Both the position numbers and the translations under genes were made by a program. A DNA stretch of 64,000 nt from positions 62,001 through 126,000 of the forward strand of contig CAMVON010000001.1 in assembly GCA_947169155.1 (NCBI GenBank), in the 5' to 3' direction. The stretch is from an uncultured Clostridiaceae bacterium (GTDB taxonomy: Bacteria > Bacillota > Clostridia > TANB77 > CAG-465). Below are positions 1-12,822 of this stretch, in pieces. Position 1 is the stretch's first letter. Every line of letters begins with the position of its first letter. The notes under the pieces were generated by a model that ran no database searches, had not been told where the DNA came from, and saw nothing but the letters and a program-made list of their open reading frames with translations.

Positions 1-1
1 T

Positions 2-1381
2 CTTAAAGATAAATCGGATTCATCTACTACTAGCGCTAAAATAATTGGAGAAAATGAAAATGTTGTTCGTATAATGACAATTCATAAATCTAAAGGACTA
101 GAATTCCCAATAGTAATACTAGGTGATATGGGAAAAAATTACAATTTTAGAGAATTAAGAAACCAAAAAGTATTATTCCATCATAAGTATGGAATAGGAA
201 TAGATATAGTAAATCAAGGGCTTGGAGTAACATATCCATCTCTTGTTAAACATGCAATTCGTAATGTTATAGAGAAAGAAACAAAATCTGAAGAAATTAG
301 ACTGTTATATGTTGCACTTACTCGTGCAAAAGAAAAACTATACTTATTTGGAACAATTAAAGACTATGATAAGGCATATGATATGCAATCATTAAATATT
401 AAAAATGAAAAATTTAATGATTCGTTAATTGGAAGTTGTAACAGTTATTTAAAATTAATTCTTCCTGTAGTTAAGTATTATAATGAATTTGAAGGAAAAA
501 AAGATAAACTAGACTTAAATGTTATAAAAATAAATGAAAATACAACAGAGCAAGAATTAAAAGAAATGTTTTCTTCTGATACTGAAGAAATTAATCACTT
601 ATCTGCTACAGAAATAATAAAAGATCATTTAGATGAAAATGCTATAGATACAAGTATTCAAAATAGCTTGAAAAACAATTTTGAAAGTCAATATGCCTTT
701 ATTGAAGACGTTAAAACTCCTTCTCGTGTGAGTGTATCAAATCTTAAGAAAGCTCATATTGAAGAAGAGGAAATAGATGTAAGTCTAAAAAGTAAAGTGA
801 TAGATGAAAATGTAGACATAGATGAAGAAGGAGAAGAAAAAACAGTAGTTAATTCTAAATATTTTTGCCCTTCGTGTCTTACAGAAGAAGAAAAATATAC
901 TGCTGTAAGAAAAGGTTTACTAATTCATTTTATATTACAAAACCTAGATTTTAAAGCTGTTAAAACTAGAGATGAGCTAAAAAACTATTTAGAAAAAATG
1001 GTATATGAGAATGTAATCTCATCACAAGATAGAAAATATATTAGTGTGAATAAAATATATAATTTTTTAGAATCACAATTAGGCCAAGAACTAAAAAATG
1101 CAAATGAGGTGTATAAAGAATATGAGTTTGTATTAAATGATGAAAAAATATCACCAAGTTTAATACAAGGAGTAATAGATCTTTTCTATGTAACTCAAGA
1201 TGGTAGAGTAATTCTTGTAGATTTTAAAACAGATAGACTTACAAAAGATGAAGAATTTATAGATAGATACAAAATACAGTTAGATATATATAAAGAGGCA
1301 ATTAATACTTTAACAGATAAAAAAGTAGATAAATCATATATTTATTCATTTAATATGAATAAGATGATAGAAGTAAGATAG
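2..1381 (+). CDS. addA: ATP-dependent helicase/nuclease subunit AddA, C-terminal part (5' truncated by window edge)
   Basis: Frame is open from base 2; UvrD-type motif 'VRIMTIHKSKGLEFP', 'LLYVALTRAKEKLYL', and C-terminal nuclease motif 'GVIDLFY...ILVDFKTDR...YKIQLDIYKEAI'. Confidence 0.93.
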   Translation, partial: LKDKSDSSTTSAKIIGENENVVRIMTIHKSKGLEFPIVILGDMGKNYNFRELRNQKVLFHHKYGIGIDIVNQGLGVTYPSLVKHAIRNVIEKETKSEEIRLLYVALTRAKEKLYLFGTIKDYDKAYDMQSLNIKNEKFNDSLIGSCNSYLKLILPVVKYYNEFEGKKDKLDLNVIKINENTTEQELKEMFSSDTEEINHLSATEIIKDHLDENAIDTSIQNSLKNNFESQYAFIEDVKTPSRVSVSNLKKAHIEEEEIDVSLKSKVIDENVDIDEEGEEKTVVNSKYFCPSCLTEEEKYTAVRKGLLIHFILQNLDFKAVKTRDELKNYLEKMVYENVISSQDRKYISVNKIYNFLESQLGQELKNANEVYKEYEFVLNDEKISPSLIQGVIDLFYVTQDGRVILVDFKTDRLTKDEEFIDRYKIQLDIYKEAINTLTDKKVDKSYIYSFNMNKMIEVR

Positions 1382-1389
1382 GAGGAATT

Positions 1390-2238
1390 ATGAAATACGA
1401 TAGCCAAGAAATAGTGCATAGAAAAGATGGAAATTTAGAATATATTCAATTTAAAGTTTTAAATGAGTTAAATGTTAAGCATTGTATTACACTTCGCCAT
1501 GGAGGGCTTAGTAGTGGTGAGTATTCAAGTTTAAACTTTCGAACTTTAGGACAAGACAGACTTGAAAATGTAGTTGGTAATTTAGAGCATGTTAGAAATG
1601 CTGTTGGTTTTAGTGATGTACATAAAGCTTGCCAAGCACATACAGATAAAGTCTTAATTATTAATGAAGAAAATGAAAAGGAATATGAGTTTTCTAAGTT
1701 AAATAAAGAAGAGTATGATGGATATATTGTAGATAAGCCTGGTATTGCAACTTTAATTACTACTGCAGATTGTAATCCAATTATTATTTATGATAAGTCA
1801 AAAAATGTTGTAGCAAATGTTCATGCGGGATGGAAAGGTGTTATAAATAAAATATACATAAATGCTATAAAACTAATGCAGGAAAAATATGAAAGCAAAG
1901 TAGAAGACCTTGTTATATGTGTTGGTCCATCTATTAGAAAATGTTGTTTTACTAGTCAAGAAGAAGCATTTAAAGAAAAATTTACAAGTGTATTTAATTA
2001 TTCAGAAGAATATTTAGAATATGAGGAAAATAACGTTACTTTTCACATAGATTTAATTAAAATTTTAAAGCATGAGTTTGCAAATGTAGGAGTTAAAGAG
2101 GAACAAATACTTGTTGCACCAATTTGTACAAGATGTTCAACAGATGACTTTTTCTCATATAGATATGCTGTACAAAATAAGTTTAAAGATTATGGTACAA
2201 TGGCAACAATAGTTGAACTAAGTGAAAATAATGTGTAA
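1390..2238 (+). CDS. pgeF: Peptidoglycan editing factor PgeF / YfiH-type polyphenol oxidase family
   Basis: 'LRHGGLSSGEYSSLNF', 'CQAHTDKV', 'TTADCNPIIIYD', 'NVHAGWKG', 'CVGPSIRKCCF'; SD ggagg. Confidence 0.92.
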   Translation: MKYDSQEIVHRKDGNLEYIQFKVLNELNVKHCITLRHGGLSSGEYSSLNFRTLGQDRLENVVGNLEHVRNAVGFSDVHKACQAHTDKVLIINEENEKEYEFSKLNKEEYDGYIVDKPGIATLITTADCNPIIIYDKSKNVVANVHAGWKGVINKIYINAIKLMQEKYESKVEDLVICVGPSIRKCCFTSQEEAFKEKFTSVFNYSEEYLEYEENNVTFHIDLIKILKHEFANVGVKEEQILVAPICTRCSTDDFFSYRYAVQNKFKDYGTMATIVELSENNV

Positions 2239-2252
2239 AAAATAAAAAATAA

Positions 2253-2281
2253 TTGACTATAAAAAATGTCAATGCTATAAT
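2253..2281 (+). promoter_or_regulatory. Putative sigma-A promoter for pgsA (TTGACT-17-TATAAT)
   Basis: ttgact at 2253-2258, tataat at 2276-2281, 17-nt spacer. Confidence 0.65.
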
Positions 2282-2308
2282 TGAGTTGAATAAGGGGGAA
2301 TATTAAAA

Positions 2309-2995
2309 ATGTTTAGCAAAATGAATTTACCTAACAAATTAACAATGTTAAGAATAATACTTGTTCCAATATTTATTATTCTTTTAAGTATTCCAGCAAG
2401 TTGGTATGAAAAAACTGAAACAACAACTGGTATGTATGGTCAAGCAACCTCAACTGTTACTGTATCACCAGTAAAAACAGTTATAGGTTGGATTGCACTA
2501 GTTGTATTTGTAGTTGCAGCAATTACAGATACATTAGACGGAAGAATTTCTAGAAAACAAGGAATTGTTACAAAATTTGGAAAAATAATGGATCCACTAG
2601 CAGATAAATTATTAGTTTCTGCAGGATTTATTATGCTTACAGGCCTTGGAATTGTTCCAGCATTTATTACAGCAATAATTGTATTTAGAGATTTCTTTGT
2701 AACTGCACTTAGAACATTTGGTGCAGATAATGCAAAAGATGTTGCTGCAGGTCTTAGTGGAAAAATTAAAACTCTTTTCCAAATGCTTGCAATTACATCT
2801 GGATTATTACAATATATAATTGATGCAAAACTTGGAATGTTTGCATTTATTACAGAATCTACAATGATGTCTACATTTGGACTAATTGTTAATGTTGTAA
2901 TGTCTCTAACACTTGCAGGTGCTGTAATTGCAACAATATGGTCTTTTGTAGATTATTTCTTAAGATTTAAAAATGATATTGATGTAGAAAATTAA
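2309..2995 (+). CDS. pgsA: CDP-diacylglycerol--glycerol-3-phosphate 3-phosphatidyltransferase
   Basis: 'NLPNKLTMLRIILVPIFI', CDP-alcohol phosphotransferase motif 'DTLDGRISRKQGIVTKFGKIMDPLADKLL'. Confidence 0.93.
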   Translation: MFSKMNLPNKLTMLRIILVPIFIILLSIPASWYEKTETTTGMYGQATSTVTVSPVKTVIGWIALVVFVVAAITDTLDGRISRKQGIVTKFGKIMDPLADKLLVSAGFIMLTGLGIVPAFITAIIVFRDFFVTALRTFGADNAKDVAAGLSGKIKTLFQMLAITSGLLQYIIDAKLGMFAFITESTMMSTFGLIVNVVMSLTLAGAVIATIWSFVDYFLRFKNDIDVEN

Positions 2996-3012
2996 TAAAA
3001 AAGGAACGTATT

Positions 3013-3041
3013 AAGAACACTCAAATAGAGTGTTCTTTTTT
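3013..3041 (+). terminator. Rho-independent terminator
   Basis: aagaacactc-aaata-gagtgttctt followed by T-run. Confidence 0.85.
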
Positions 3042-3143
3042 CTTTATGTAAATATAAAAACTAAAAAAGTGGAATAAATGCAATGTTTTAGTTGAAAAAA
3101 TGAGCAAAGTGTAGTAAAATAGCACTGAAAGGTGAACTGTTTT

Positions 3144-4166
3144 ATGATAGGAATAACAAAAAGTGAATTTGAAAATTCTCTATTTAGACAAGATGTAGTT
3201 GAGTATTATTTAAATATGTCTATAGAGGATATTAGATATAAATTTGGAGATATTATCTTAAATATAGTAGATTATGAGACAAATGATGCACATCATTGTT
3301 ATGATGTATTTGAACATACACTACTTACTGTAAGAGATATACCTTATGGTGAATTATCTCGTGATGAATTATTGCTACTTAAAATAGCAGCATTTTTACA
3401 TGATGTTTCAAAGCCAATATTACAAGAAGGTCAAAGAAACAATATAGAGTCTGCTAAAATGGCAGAAAGCTTTTTAATAGAGCTTGGATATTCATTAGAT
3501 GAAATAAAAAGAGTTTGTTTTTATATAGAACATATAAACGATTTTGTTCATTATAAAGATGAAGTACCATACTATTATGAGCATAGTGCAGTAATTAGAA
3601 AAATATCTGCATTATCTATTTCAGAAAAGATGATAGAAAATGCTTATGATTTTAAATCTTGTGGTATAGATGAACTTCAAACAAAAGCTTTATGTTATTA
3701 TTTAGTTAGAGATGAAGAATGGCCACTTTTTGAAGATGTTAAAGGAAATGAAGTATATATAGAACCTTTAAATATACCAAAAGCAATAAATAAAGTGTTA
3801 GATTCAAAAAGAGATTTTATTCCAACACTTAAAGATTATAAAATGCTTGTTAAACTTTCAATTTCAAATTATAAAGCACAAGCAAAAAGAACTTTCAGAC
3901 GTGGTAAACTTGTAGCTACACGTGCAGAAAAAGTTAGAGTTGCAGCAATAATTGAAGCAATTTTACCTGAAGCATACAAAATATATAAAGCTGCTGTTGA
4001 AAGATATCAAGTAGATAGTGAACTTACACATGCTCTAGTAGATATTACAAATGAATATAATGAACTTGTAGCTATGAATCAAGTAGAGCAAATGAGAGAA
4101 GATAACGCTAAAAACTTAATGAATAAATTTAATGATATGAAGATTCGTTTAACAATGAAATCTTAG
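3144..4166 (+). CDS. HD-domain protein (tRNA nucleotidyltransferase-like HD region)
   Basis: 'HCYDVFEHTLLTV...LLLKIAAFLHDVSKP' HD motif; ATG at 3144 preceded by aaaggtg. Confidence 0.75.
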   Translation: MIGITKSEFENSLFRQDVVEYYLNMSIEDIRYKFGDIILNIVDYETNDAHHCYDVFEHTLLTVRDIPYGELSRDELLLLKIAAFLHDVSKPILQEGQRNNIESAKMAESFLIELGYSLDEIKRVCFYIEHINDFVHYKDEVPYYYEHSAVIRKISALSISEKMIENAYDFKSCGIDELQTKALCYYLVRDEEWPLFEDVKGNEVYIEPLNIPKAINKVLDSKRDFIPTLKDYKMLVKLSISNYKAQAKRTFRRGKLVATRAEKVRVAAIIEAILPEAYKIYKAAVERYQVDSELTHALVDITNEYNELVAMNQVEQMREDNAKNLMNKFNDMKIRLTMKS

Positions 4167-4175
4167 GAGGATTAT

Positions 4176-4577
4176 ATGCAAGAAGAATATAATTTACCTG
4201 CCATAAGAGAAAATTCATTTTTTAGTAGTATAAAAAAGATTTTCCAAGGCATGTTTAATATAAGACGTAGAAAAAGAGACCAAAAAAGAAAAAGCATTAT
4301 GGCTCAACGTGCTATGCAAAAGAAAAATGTTGCAACAGATCACGTTGAAATGCAAGAAACTCATAAAAAAGTAGATATATATGAATTTCAAGCAATGTAT
4401 AAAAGAGGAGAAATCCCTATTGAAAATATGAATGAAGACCAAAAATATGCTTTAATTAAGCTTTTTGAAATGCAAAATGAAAGACTTAGAGAAAGCATAG
4501 AGGTTCATAAGAAAAATACTATTGCATATAATGCTGAAGTAGATAGATTAAAAAGAGAATTAGATATTATACAATAA
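4176..4577 (+). CDS. Hypothetical basic/coiled-coil protein; resembles the product of 32260-32595
   Basis: SD ggagg; C-terminal 'DIYEFQAMYKRGEIPIENMNEDQKYALIKLFEMQNERL'. Confidence 0.75.
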   Translation: MQEEYNLPAIRENSFFSSIKKIFQGMFNIRRRKRDQKRKSIMAQRAMQKKNVATDHVEMQETHKKVDIYEFQAMYKRGEIPIENMNEDQKYALIKLFEMQNERLRESIEVHKKNTIAYNAEVDRLKRELDIIQ

Positions 4578-4596
4578 TTAGTTTTTCGTTAAAATT

Positions 4597-4626
4597 AGTG
4601 CAAGTTTTTATGCTTGCACTTTTTTA
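4597..4626 (+). terminator. Rho-independent terminator
   Basis: agtgcaag-loop-cttgcact followed by T-run. Confidence 0.8.
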
Positions 4627-4693
4627 TTTTTCTTGAAAAAATATATAATATATAGTAAAATATTTGTGTGAGGAAAATTAGCTAGGAATATAG

Positions 4694-6760
<2,067 letters not shown>

Positions 6761-6773
6761 AGGAGATGTGTAA

Positions 6774-9700
6774 ATGAATCCACTAGTTAAAGCTCTTGGA
6801 TGTAGCACAAATTATGCAAGTCTTTTAAAAAAGATTAAAGCAAAAGAAAATAGTAAATTAAGTATCACCGGCCTTACTGATAGCAGTAAGGCTTGGATGG
6901 TTTACGGTATAACAGAAAATTCAGATAAAAGCTCACTTGTTATTTGTAACAATATGTTTCAAGTAAATAAGATAATACAAGATTTAAAATTTTTATCAGA
7001 TGATATAGAAATTATTTATCTTCCTGCACGTCAACTTCAATATTATGATATTGATGCAGAAAGTAAAGATATATCTAACCAAAGAATGTATGCAATTGAA
7101 AGAATTTTAAGTGGTAAGAGAAATATCGTAGTAACAACAATAGATGCTTTACTTGTTAAAATGTTTCCAAATGCAAGATATAAAGGTGAAGAATTTTGTA
7201 TAAAAAATAATGATACAATTTCAATTAATGAGGTCGTAGATAAGCTTTCAAAATTTGGATTTGAACGTACAGAAAATGTTGAAGGTAAAGGTCAGTTTGC
7301 TGTACGTGGTGGTATTATTGATGTTTTTTGTATAAATAATGACTTACCTTTTAGAATTGAGTTTTTCGGAGATGAAGTAGATAGTATTAGAACTTTTGAT
7401 CCAATTACTCAAAGAAGTATTGATACTGTAAAACAAATAGACATGTCTCAAGTATCAGAAAACTATGTAACAAAAGAAAAAATTGATGCGGTAGTATCTG
7501 AACTTGAAAGCTTTATCCATAAAGAAGAAATATCTCAAGAGCTAAAAGCAAATATAGAATCAGACATAGAAAAGATTAAAAATGGTTCTTTAGATAATTT
7601 AATAGATAAATATTTTAACATTTTAGTTAAAAGGCCAGAAAACATATTAGATTATGTAAGTGACTATAATGTTTTTGTAGATGAGCCTTCAAAATGTAGA
7701 GAAAAAGCTCAAAATGTTGGATATGAAAATAATGAAACAATAAAAATACTTGCAGATAGAGAATATATTTATATGCCTTTTGTAAATACATATTTAGGTT
7801 ATGAGGAAGTAGAAACACGTCTAGAGCATGAGCTAAATTCTATTTATATGGAACGTATAAGTATAGATAAGGTTGCCTCACGTGGAAGAGATGTATATAA
7901 CTTTAGCATTAAAGAGGCTAATTTTTATAAATCTTCTCTTGAAGTTTTAAATTTAGATATAGAACGTTCAAAAGATAAAGCTATTCTTCTTGTATTTCCA
8001 ACTGAAGTTAGATATAACCAAGTAAAAGGTTATCTTCATGACTCAAAAATTAAAGTAGAAGAGCTTCAATCTGTTTTTGCTATAGATGAACTCGATACTG
8101 GTAAAGTATATATTACTCGTGGAATAATGTCTGGAGGATTTTATTCAGATGAATTTCAACTTTTAGTAATTGCAGAGCCTGTGAGTGGGCTTTCAACTAC
8201 TCAAAAGAAAATTAAGAAAACTGAAACTGGACAAAGAATTAATACTTATGCAGATTTAAACGAGGGAGATTTTGTTGTTCATGAAAACCATGGTATAGGA
8301 ATTTATCGTGGTGTTGAAACAATAAAAATGGGAGATACTCAAAAAGACTATATTAAAATCGAGTATTCAGATAGAGGTGTTTTATATGTACCAATTCAAC
8401 AATTAGATTGTGTTGGAAAATATGTTTGTGATGATGGTGCAAAACCAAAGATAAATAAGCTTGGTGGAAAAGAATGGGAACATACAAAAGCAAAAGTTCA
8501 ATCTCACGTAAAAGAAATGGCAAAAGAGTTAATGCTTTTGTATGCTAAACGTGAAAAAATGACAGGTTTTGCATATGATCCGGATACCCCATGGCAAAAA
8601 GAGTTTGAAGATTCTTTTGAATATGAACTAACACCAGACCAAAAGACTTCTCTTGAAGAAATAAAAGAAGATATGGAATCAGATAAACCAATGGACAGAC
8701 TTTTATGTGGTGATGTTGGATATGGGAAAACAGAACTTGCTCTTCGTGCAGCATTTAAAGCTGTAATGAGTAGTAAACAAGTTGCATATCTTGTACCTAC
8801 TACGGTACTTGCTTTACAACAATTTAGAACTTTTGAGTCTCGTATGAAAGATTTTGGCGTTAGAGTAGAATTCTTAAGCAGATTTAAAACAAAAAAAGAA
8901 CAAACTAAGATTTTAAAAGATCTTGTAGATGGTAAAATAGATATTTTAATTGGAACTCATAGAATACTTTCAAAAGATGTATTCTTTAAAGATTTAGGAC
9001 TTCTTATTATAGATGAGGAACATAGATTTGGCGTAAAAGATAAAGAGGCAATTAAAGTATTAAAACAAAATGTTGATGTACTTTCAATGACGGCAACACC
9101 AATTCCTAGAACCTTACATATGTCTATGATTGGTATTCGTGGTATGAGTACTCTTAGCGAACCACCAATGGAAAGATTACCAGTTCATACTTATGTACTA
9201 GAGTATGATGAAAATGTCATTCGTGAAGGTATTGAAAAAGAACTTTCTCGTGATGGACAAGTAATCTATTTAAATAATAGAGTAAATAAATTAGATGAAA
9301 TAGTTGAAAAGCTACATAAAATGGTGCCAGATGCAAGAATAGGAGTAGCACATGGACAAATGCCTCCAGAAATGGTGGAAGATGTAATGCTACAATTTAT
9401 TACTCATGAAATAGATATTATTGTTTGTACAACAATTCTTGAATCTGGTATAGATGTACCAAATGCAAATACATTAATTGTTGAAGATGCAGATACTTTA
9501 GGACTTGCTCAGCTATACCAAATTCGTGGAAGAGTTGGAAGATCAAATAGGCTAGCATATGCATATATAACATATGAGGCAGATAAATCTTTATCTGAAG
9601 TGTCAGAAAAACGTCTTAAAGCTATTAAAGACTTTACTGAGTTTGGTAGTGGATTTAAAATTGCTCTTCGTGACCTTGAAATAAGAGGAGCTGGTAACCT

Positions 9701-10199
9701 TCTTGGACGTGAACAACATGGACATATGGCAAAAGTTGGATATGAATTATACCTTGCTCTTCTTGAAAAGGCAATTAGAGAAGAAAAAGAAGGAAAGGAT
9801 GCTACTGCTAAGGAAGATATTAATAAGGAAGTTAAGATAGATATTGATGTTTCTGCATATATTAGTGATTTATATATTAAAGATCCAATACAAAAAATAG
9901 ATATGTATCAAAAAATATCAGATATTAAGACAGAGGAAGACTCTATGGATGTAGTAGATGAGCTTCTTGATAGGTTTGGAGATATACCTAAAGAAACTGA
10001 AAATCTTATTAAAATTGTTGAAATTAGAAATAAAGCTAGAAGCCTTGGTATTACTAGAATTTTAGCTACAAAATCTATGATTAAGATCGAACCTATGAAT
10101 CTAAAAATTGCGTTGACAAATGATTTTAATAATGATATACTTATCCGTGTACAGTTAGAGATAGATAAATTATTAAATACTATTAAAGAAAAGGGGTAA
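6774..10199 (+). CDS. mfd: Transcription-repair coupling factor Mfd
   Basis: CarD-like 'GDFVVHENHGIGIYRGVE', 'RLLCGDVGYGKTELALRAAFKAV', 'IDEEHRFGVKDKE', 'LYQIRGRVGRS'. Confidence 0.97.
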   Translation: MNPLVKALGCSTNYASLLKKIKAKENSKLSITGLTDSSKAWMVYGITENSDKSSLVICNNMFQVNKIIQDLKFLSDDIEIIYLPARQLQYYDIDAESKDISNQRMYAIERILSGKRNIVVTTIDALLVKMFPNARYKGEEFCIKNNDTISINEVVDKLSKFGFERTENVEGKGQFAVRGGIIDVFCINNDLPFRIEFFGDEVDSIRTFDPITQRSIDTVKQIDMSQVSENYVTKEKIDAVVSELESFIHKEEISQELKANIESDIEKIKNGSLDNLIDKYFNILVKRPENILDYVSDYNVFVDEPSKCREKAQNVGYENNETIKILADREYIYMPFVNTYLGYEEVETRLEHELNSIYMERISIDKVASRGRDVYNFSIKEANFYKSSLEVLNLDIERSKDKAILLVFPTEVRYNQVKGYLHDSKIKVEELQSVFAIDELDTGKVYITRGIMSGGFYSDEFQLLVIAEPVSGLSTTQKKIKKTETGQRINTYADLNEGDFVVHENHGIGIYRGVETIKMGDTQKDYIKIEYSDRGVLYVPIQQLDCVGKYVCDDGAKPKINKLGGKEWEHTKAKVQSHVKEMAKELMLLYAKREKMTGFAYDPDTPWQKEFEDSFEYELTPDQKTSLEEIKEDMESDKPMDRLLCGDVGYGKTELALRAAFKAVMSSKQVAYLVPTTVLALQQFRTFESRMKDFGVRVEFLSRFKTKKEQTKILKDLVDGKIDILIGTHRILSKDVFFKDLGLLIIDEEHRFGVKDKEAIKVLKQNVDVLSMTATPIPRTLHMSMIGIRGMSTLSEPPMERLPVHTYVLEYDENVIREGIEKELSRDGQVIYLNNRVNKLDEIVEKLHKMVPDARIGVAHGQMPPEMVEDVMLQFITHEIDIIVCTTILESGIDVPNANTLIVEDADTLGLAQLYQIRGRVGRSNRLAYAYITYEADKSLSEVSEKRLKAIKDFTEFGSGFKIALRDLEIRGAGNLLGREQHGHMAKVGYELYLALLEKAIREEKEGKDATAKEDINKEVKIDIDVSAYISDLYIKDPIQKIDMYQKISDIKTEEDSMDVVDELLDRFGDIPKETENLIKIVEIRNKARSLGITRILATKSMIKIEPMNLKIALTNDFNNDILIRVQLEIDKLLNTIKEKG

Positions 10200-10203
10200 A
10201 GAT

Positions 10204-11316
10204 ATGGACATTAAAAACAAAAAATTAAAAGCCGGAAACGAAAACGGAATAATTATCGCAATACTAGCTATATTACTTGTTTTAGTGCTAGTTATTGTTG
10301 GAACTGTAGTAGTAAAGGATAATGCTGCTGTTGCAAAATTTGACGGTGGTAAGGTTACAAAGAAAGAATATCAAGTATACTATGAGATGTTCTCTAGTTA
10401 CTTAAAATCATATGGATATGATTCAAATTCAATTCCAGAAGAAATATTATTAAAAGCTGCTCAAGACAAAATGATTGTTACAGATGCTAAAAAAGCAGGT
10501 GTTAAATTATCTAAAGAAGATAAAGCTGAAGTAGATGAAATATTTAACAACAAAGAATATATAACATATTTTAAAGACAACTATAATTTCAGTATTGATA
10601 CATTAAAACAAATTTATTATAACGATTATATAATACAAGCATATATTGAAAAATTAGCAGCAGAAACAGAAGATGCTAAAATAGAAGAATATATTAAAAG
10701 TCAATATGCTGAAGGTGAAACAATTGATATGAATGAATACGATACTTCACATATCTTATTCTCATTCACAAAAGATGATGGAACAACAATGACTGATGAA
10801 GAAAAAGCAAATCTTAAAGTTACAGCTGAAGGTGTTTTAGCACGTGCAGTAGCTGGTGAAGATTTTGCAACACTTGCAAAAGAGTATTCAGATGATACTG
10901 GTACAGCAGAAAGTGATAATCCTGGACAATATAAAATGTACATGGATGGAAATACAGTTCAAGAGTATTCTGATGCTGTAAAAAATATGAAGCCAGGTGA
11001 AGTTAATGCTACTCTTGTTCAAACAGCTTATGGATATCACATTATTAAATTAAATGCTATTAATGAAAATGGAAGAGTAAAAAGTGAAACTGTAAGAGAA
11101 CAATATGCAAATACTTTATTTGATAATATTGTACAAGATAAACACTTAGATTATGATTTAGAAAAATTTAAAGAATATGTTAAATCTATAGATGCAAATG
11201 CATATTCTACAACTACAGATACTACAAATACTACAAATAATACAGATACAACTAATTCAACAGATGGACAAGTAATAACTGTAGATGAAAACGGAAACGT
11301 TGTAACAGGAGAATAA
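10204..11316 (+). CDS. PrsA/PpiC-type peptidylprolyl isomerase, membrane-anchored
   Basis: N-terminal TM; parvulin motifs 'ASHILF'-like 'TSHILFSF', 'LAKEYSDDTGTAESDNPGQY', 'TAYGYHIIKL'. Confidence 0.88.
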   Translation: MDIKNKKLKAGNENGIIIAILAILLVLVLVIVGTVVVKDNAAVAKFDGGKVTKKEYQVYYEMFSSYLKSYGYDSNSIPEEILLKAAQDKMIVTDAKKAGVKLSKEDKAEVDEIFNNKEYITYFKDNYNFSIDTLKQIYYNDYIIQAYIEKLAAETEDAKIEEYIKSQYAEGETIDMNEYDTSHILFSFTKDDGTTMTDEEKANLKVTAEGVLARAVAGEDFATLAKEYSDDTGTAESDNPGQYKMYMDGNTVQEYSDAVKNMKPGEVNATLVQTAYGYHIIKLNAINENGRVKSETVREQYANTLFDNIVQDKHLDYDLEKFKEYVKSIDANAYSTTTDTTNTTNNTDTTNSTDGQVITVDENGNVVTGE

Positions 11317-11317
11317 T

Positions 11318-12130
11318 ATGGAAAAAATCATTAGCAAAACAAACAACAATGTTAAGTTTGTAAATGGTCTAAATGAAAAGAAATTCAGACAAAAGAATAA
11401 TGCTTTTTATTTAGAAGGAATTAAAGTTGTTAATGAGTTATTAGATAAAGCGATAGACATTATGTTTATCGCTTATTCTAAATCTATTCTACTTACTTCT
11501 AATGGAGGAGAAGAGCTCATTAAAAGACTAGAAAAAGAAAAAAATGTTAAAGTTTTAGAATTTGATGAAAAAATATTTAAATATGTAACAGATACTGTAA
11601 ATCCTCAAGGTGTTCTTGCAGTTTTGAGTATTCCAAAGTATAATCTTGAAAAAGAAATTGAAAAAATTGGAAATTCTAATATTTTAATATTAGATAAAGT
11701 ACAAGATCAAGGAAATTTAGGAACGATAATTAGAAGTGCAAATGCTTTTGATTGTGATTTAATTATTTGTATACATGGCACAGCAGATATTTATTCACCA
11801 AAAACATTACGATCTACAATGGGTGGAATCCTTAATACAAAAATTATATATATAGATGATGTTAATGAACTTCTAATTCTTAAATCTAAAGGATACAAGA
11901 TAGTTACAACATCATTAAATACTAATAATTCAAGTGATACACTAAATTATATTGATAATAAATATGCTTTTGTAGTAGGAAATGAAGCAAATGGAGTATC
12001 TAAAGAATTAGAAAGCTTATCTGATACTCTAGTTAAAATTCCAATGTCTAATAAGATAGAATCTTTAAATGTTGGAGTTGCAACTTCAATAATATTATAT
12101 GAACAGTATAAAGCTAAAAATAATAAATAA
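11318..12130 (+). CDS. TrmH/SpoU-family RNA methyltransferase
   Basis: 'LDKVQDQGNLGTIIRSANAFDCDLII', 'VVGNEANGVSKEL', 'IPMSNKIESLNVGVATSIILYE'. Confidence 0.92.
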   Translation: MEKIISKTNNNVKFVNGLNEKKFRQKNNAFYLEGIKVVNELLDKAIDIMFIAYSKSILLTSNGGEELIKRLEKEKNVKVLEFDEKIFKYVTDTVNPQGVLAVLSIPKYNLEKEIEKIGNSNILILDKVQDQGNLGTIIRSANAFDCDLIICIHGTADIYSPKTLRSTMGGILNTKIIYIDDVNELLILKSKGYKIVTTSLNTNNSSDTLNYIDNKYAFVVGNEANGVSKELESLSDTLVKIPMSNKIESLNVGVATSIILYEQYKAKNNK

Positions 12131-12140
12131 TAAAAAAATA

Positions 12141-12171
12141 AACATCTAGATGCAGTCTAGATGTTTTTTTA
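12141..12171 (+). terminator. Rho-independent terminator
   Basis: aacatctaga-tgcag-tctagatgtt followed by T7. Confidence 0.85.
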
Positions 12172-12179
12172 GAGCTTTA

Positions 12180-12398
12180 TTATGAATGACTAAGTTCTTC
12201 ATCTTCATTAATTGGTCTATATAGAGCAATTGCACCTATACCACAAAGACCAACTAAGACAAATATTATTCTGCTTATTACACTTGTCATTCCACCAAAA
12301 ATAGATCCTATTAAATCCATTTCAAATAGCCCTAAGATTCCCCAGTTTATAGCACCTATAATAACTAGGGTAAGCATTATATTGTATAAAGCCTTCAT
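12180..12398 (-). CDS. DUF378-type small membrane protein
   Basis: 'ALYNIMLTLVIIGAINWGILGLFEMDLIGSIFG...VLVGLCGIGAI'; SD aggaggt on minus strand. Confidence 0.85.
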   Translation of the reverse strand: MKALYNIMLTLVIIGAINWGILGLFEMDLIGSIFGGMTSVISRIIFVLVGLCGIGAIALYRPINEDEELSHS

Positions 12399-12452
12399 AA
12401 GTACCTCCTGACAAAATAAATATTTGTCATTAGTATTATGTACTAAATATTT

Positions 12453-12689
12453 TTATTTATTCATATATTTTTTTATTAATTCAAAAGTTTTAAAACTATA
12501 TTTAGTATTAAGAGTATCTTTATTATTTAAATTATATATTTTATTAATTCCAGGAATAATAGTATTTAGATTAGATATATTTGAATAATCTTTTTTAGAT
12601 GGATACATTGATACAAAAATGACTAAGCAATAGATTATACATATTGCTTTTTCTTTAATTCTTCTTTTATTAAAATTATTTTTAATCAT
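12453..12689 (-). CDS. Hypothetical small protein
   Basis: ATG at 12689 preceded by ggtgat on minus strand; intergenic, not antisense to a gene. Confidence 0.4.
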   Translation of the reverse strand: MIKNNFNKRRIKEKAICIIYCLVIFVSMYPSKKDYSNISNLNTIIPGINKIYNLNNKDTLNTKYSFKTFELIKKYMNK

Positions 12690-12822
12690 TATAATTATCA
12701 CCAATAATAGTATTTGAAATATGTTAGCAAATACACCAAATAAATAATTCTAATTATGTCTAAAGTTGTTTTATACATTTTTCACTAGTTTGAAAGTAGT
12801 AGAATGATATTGAGGTGATATT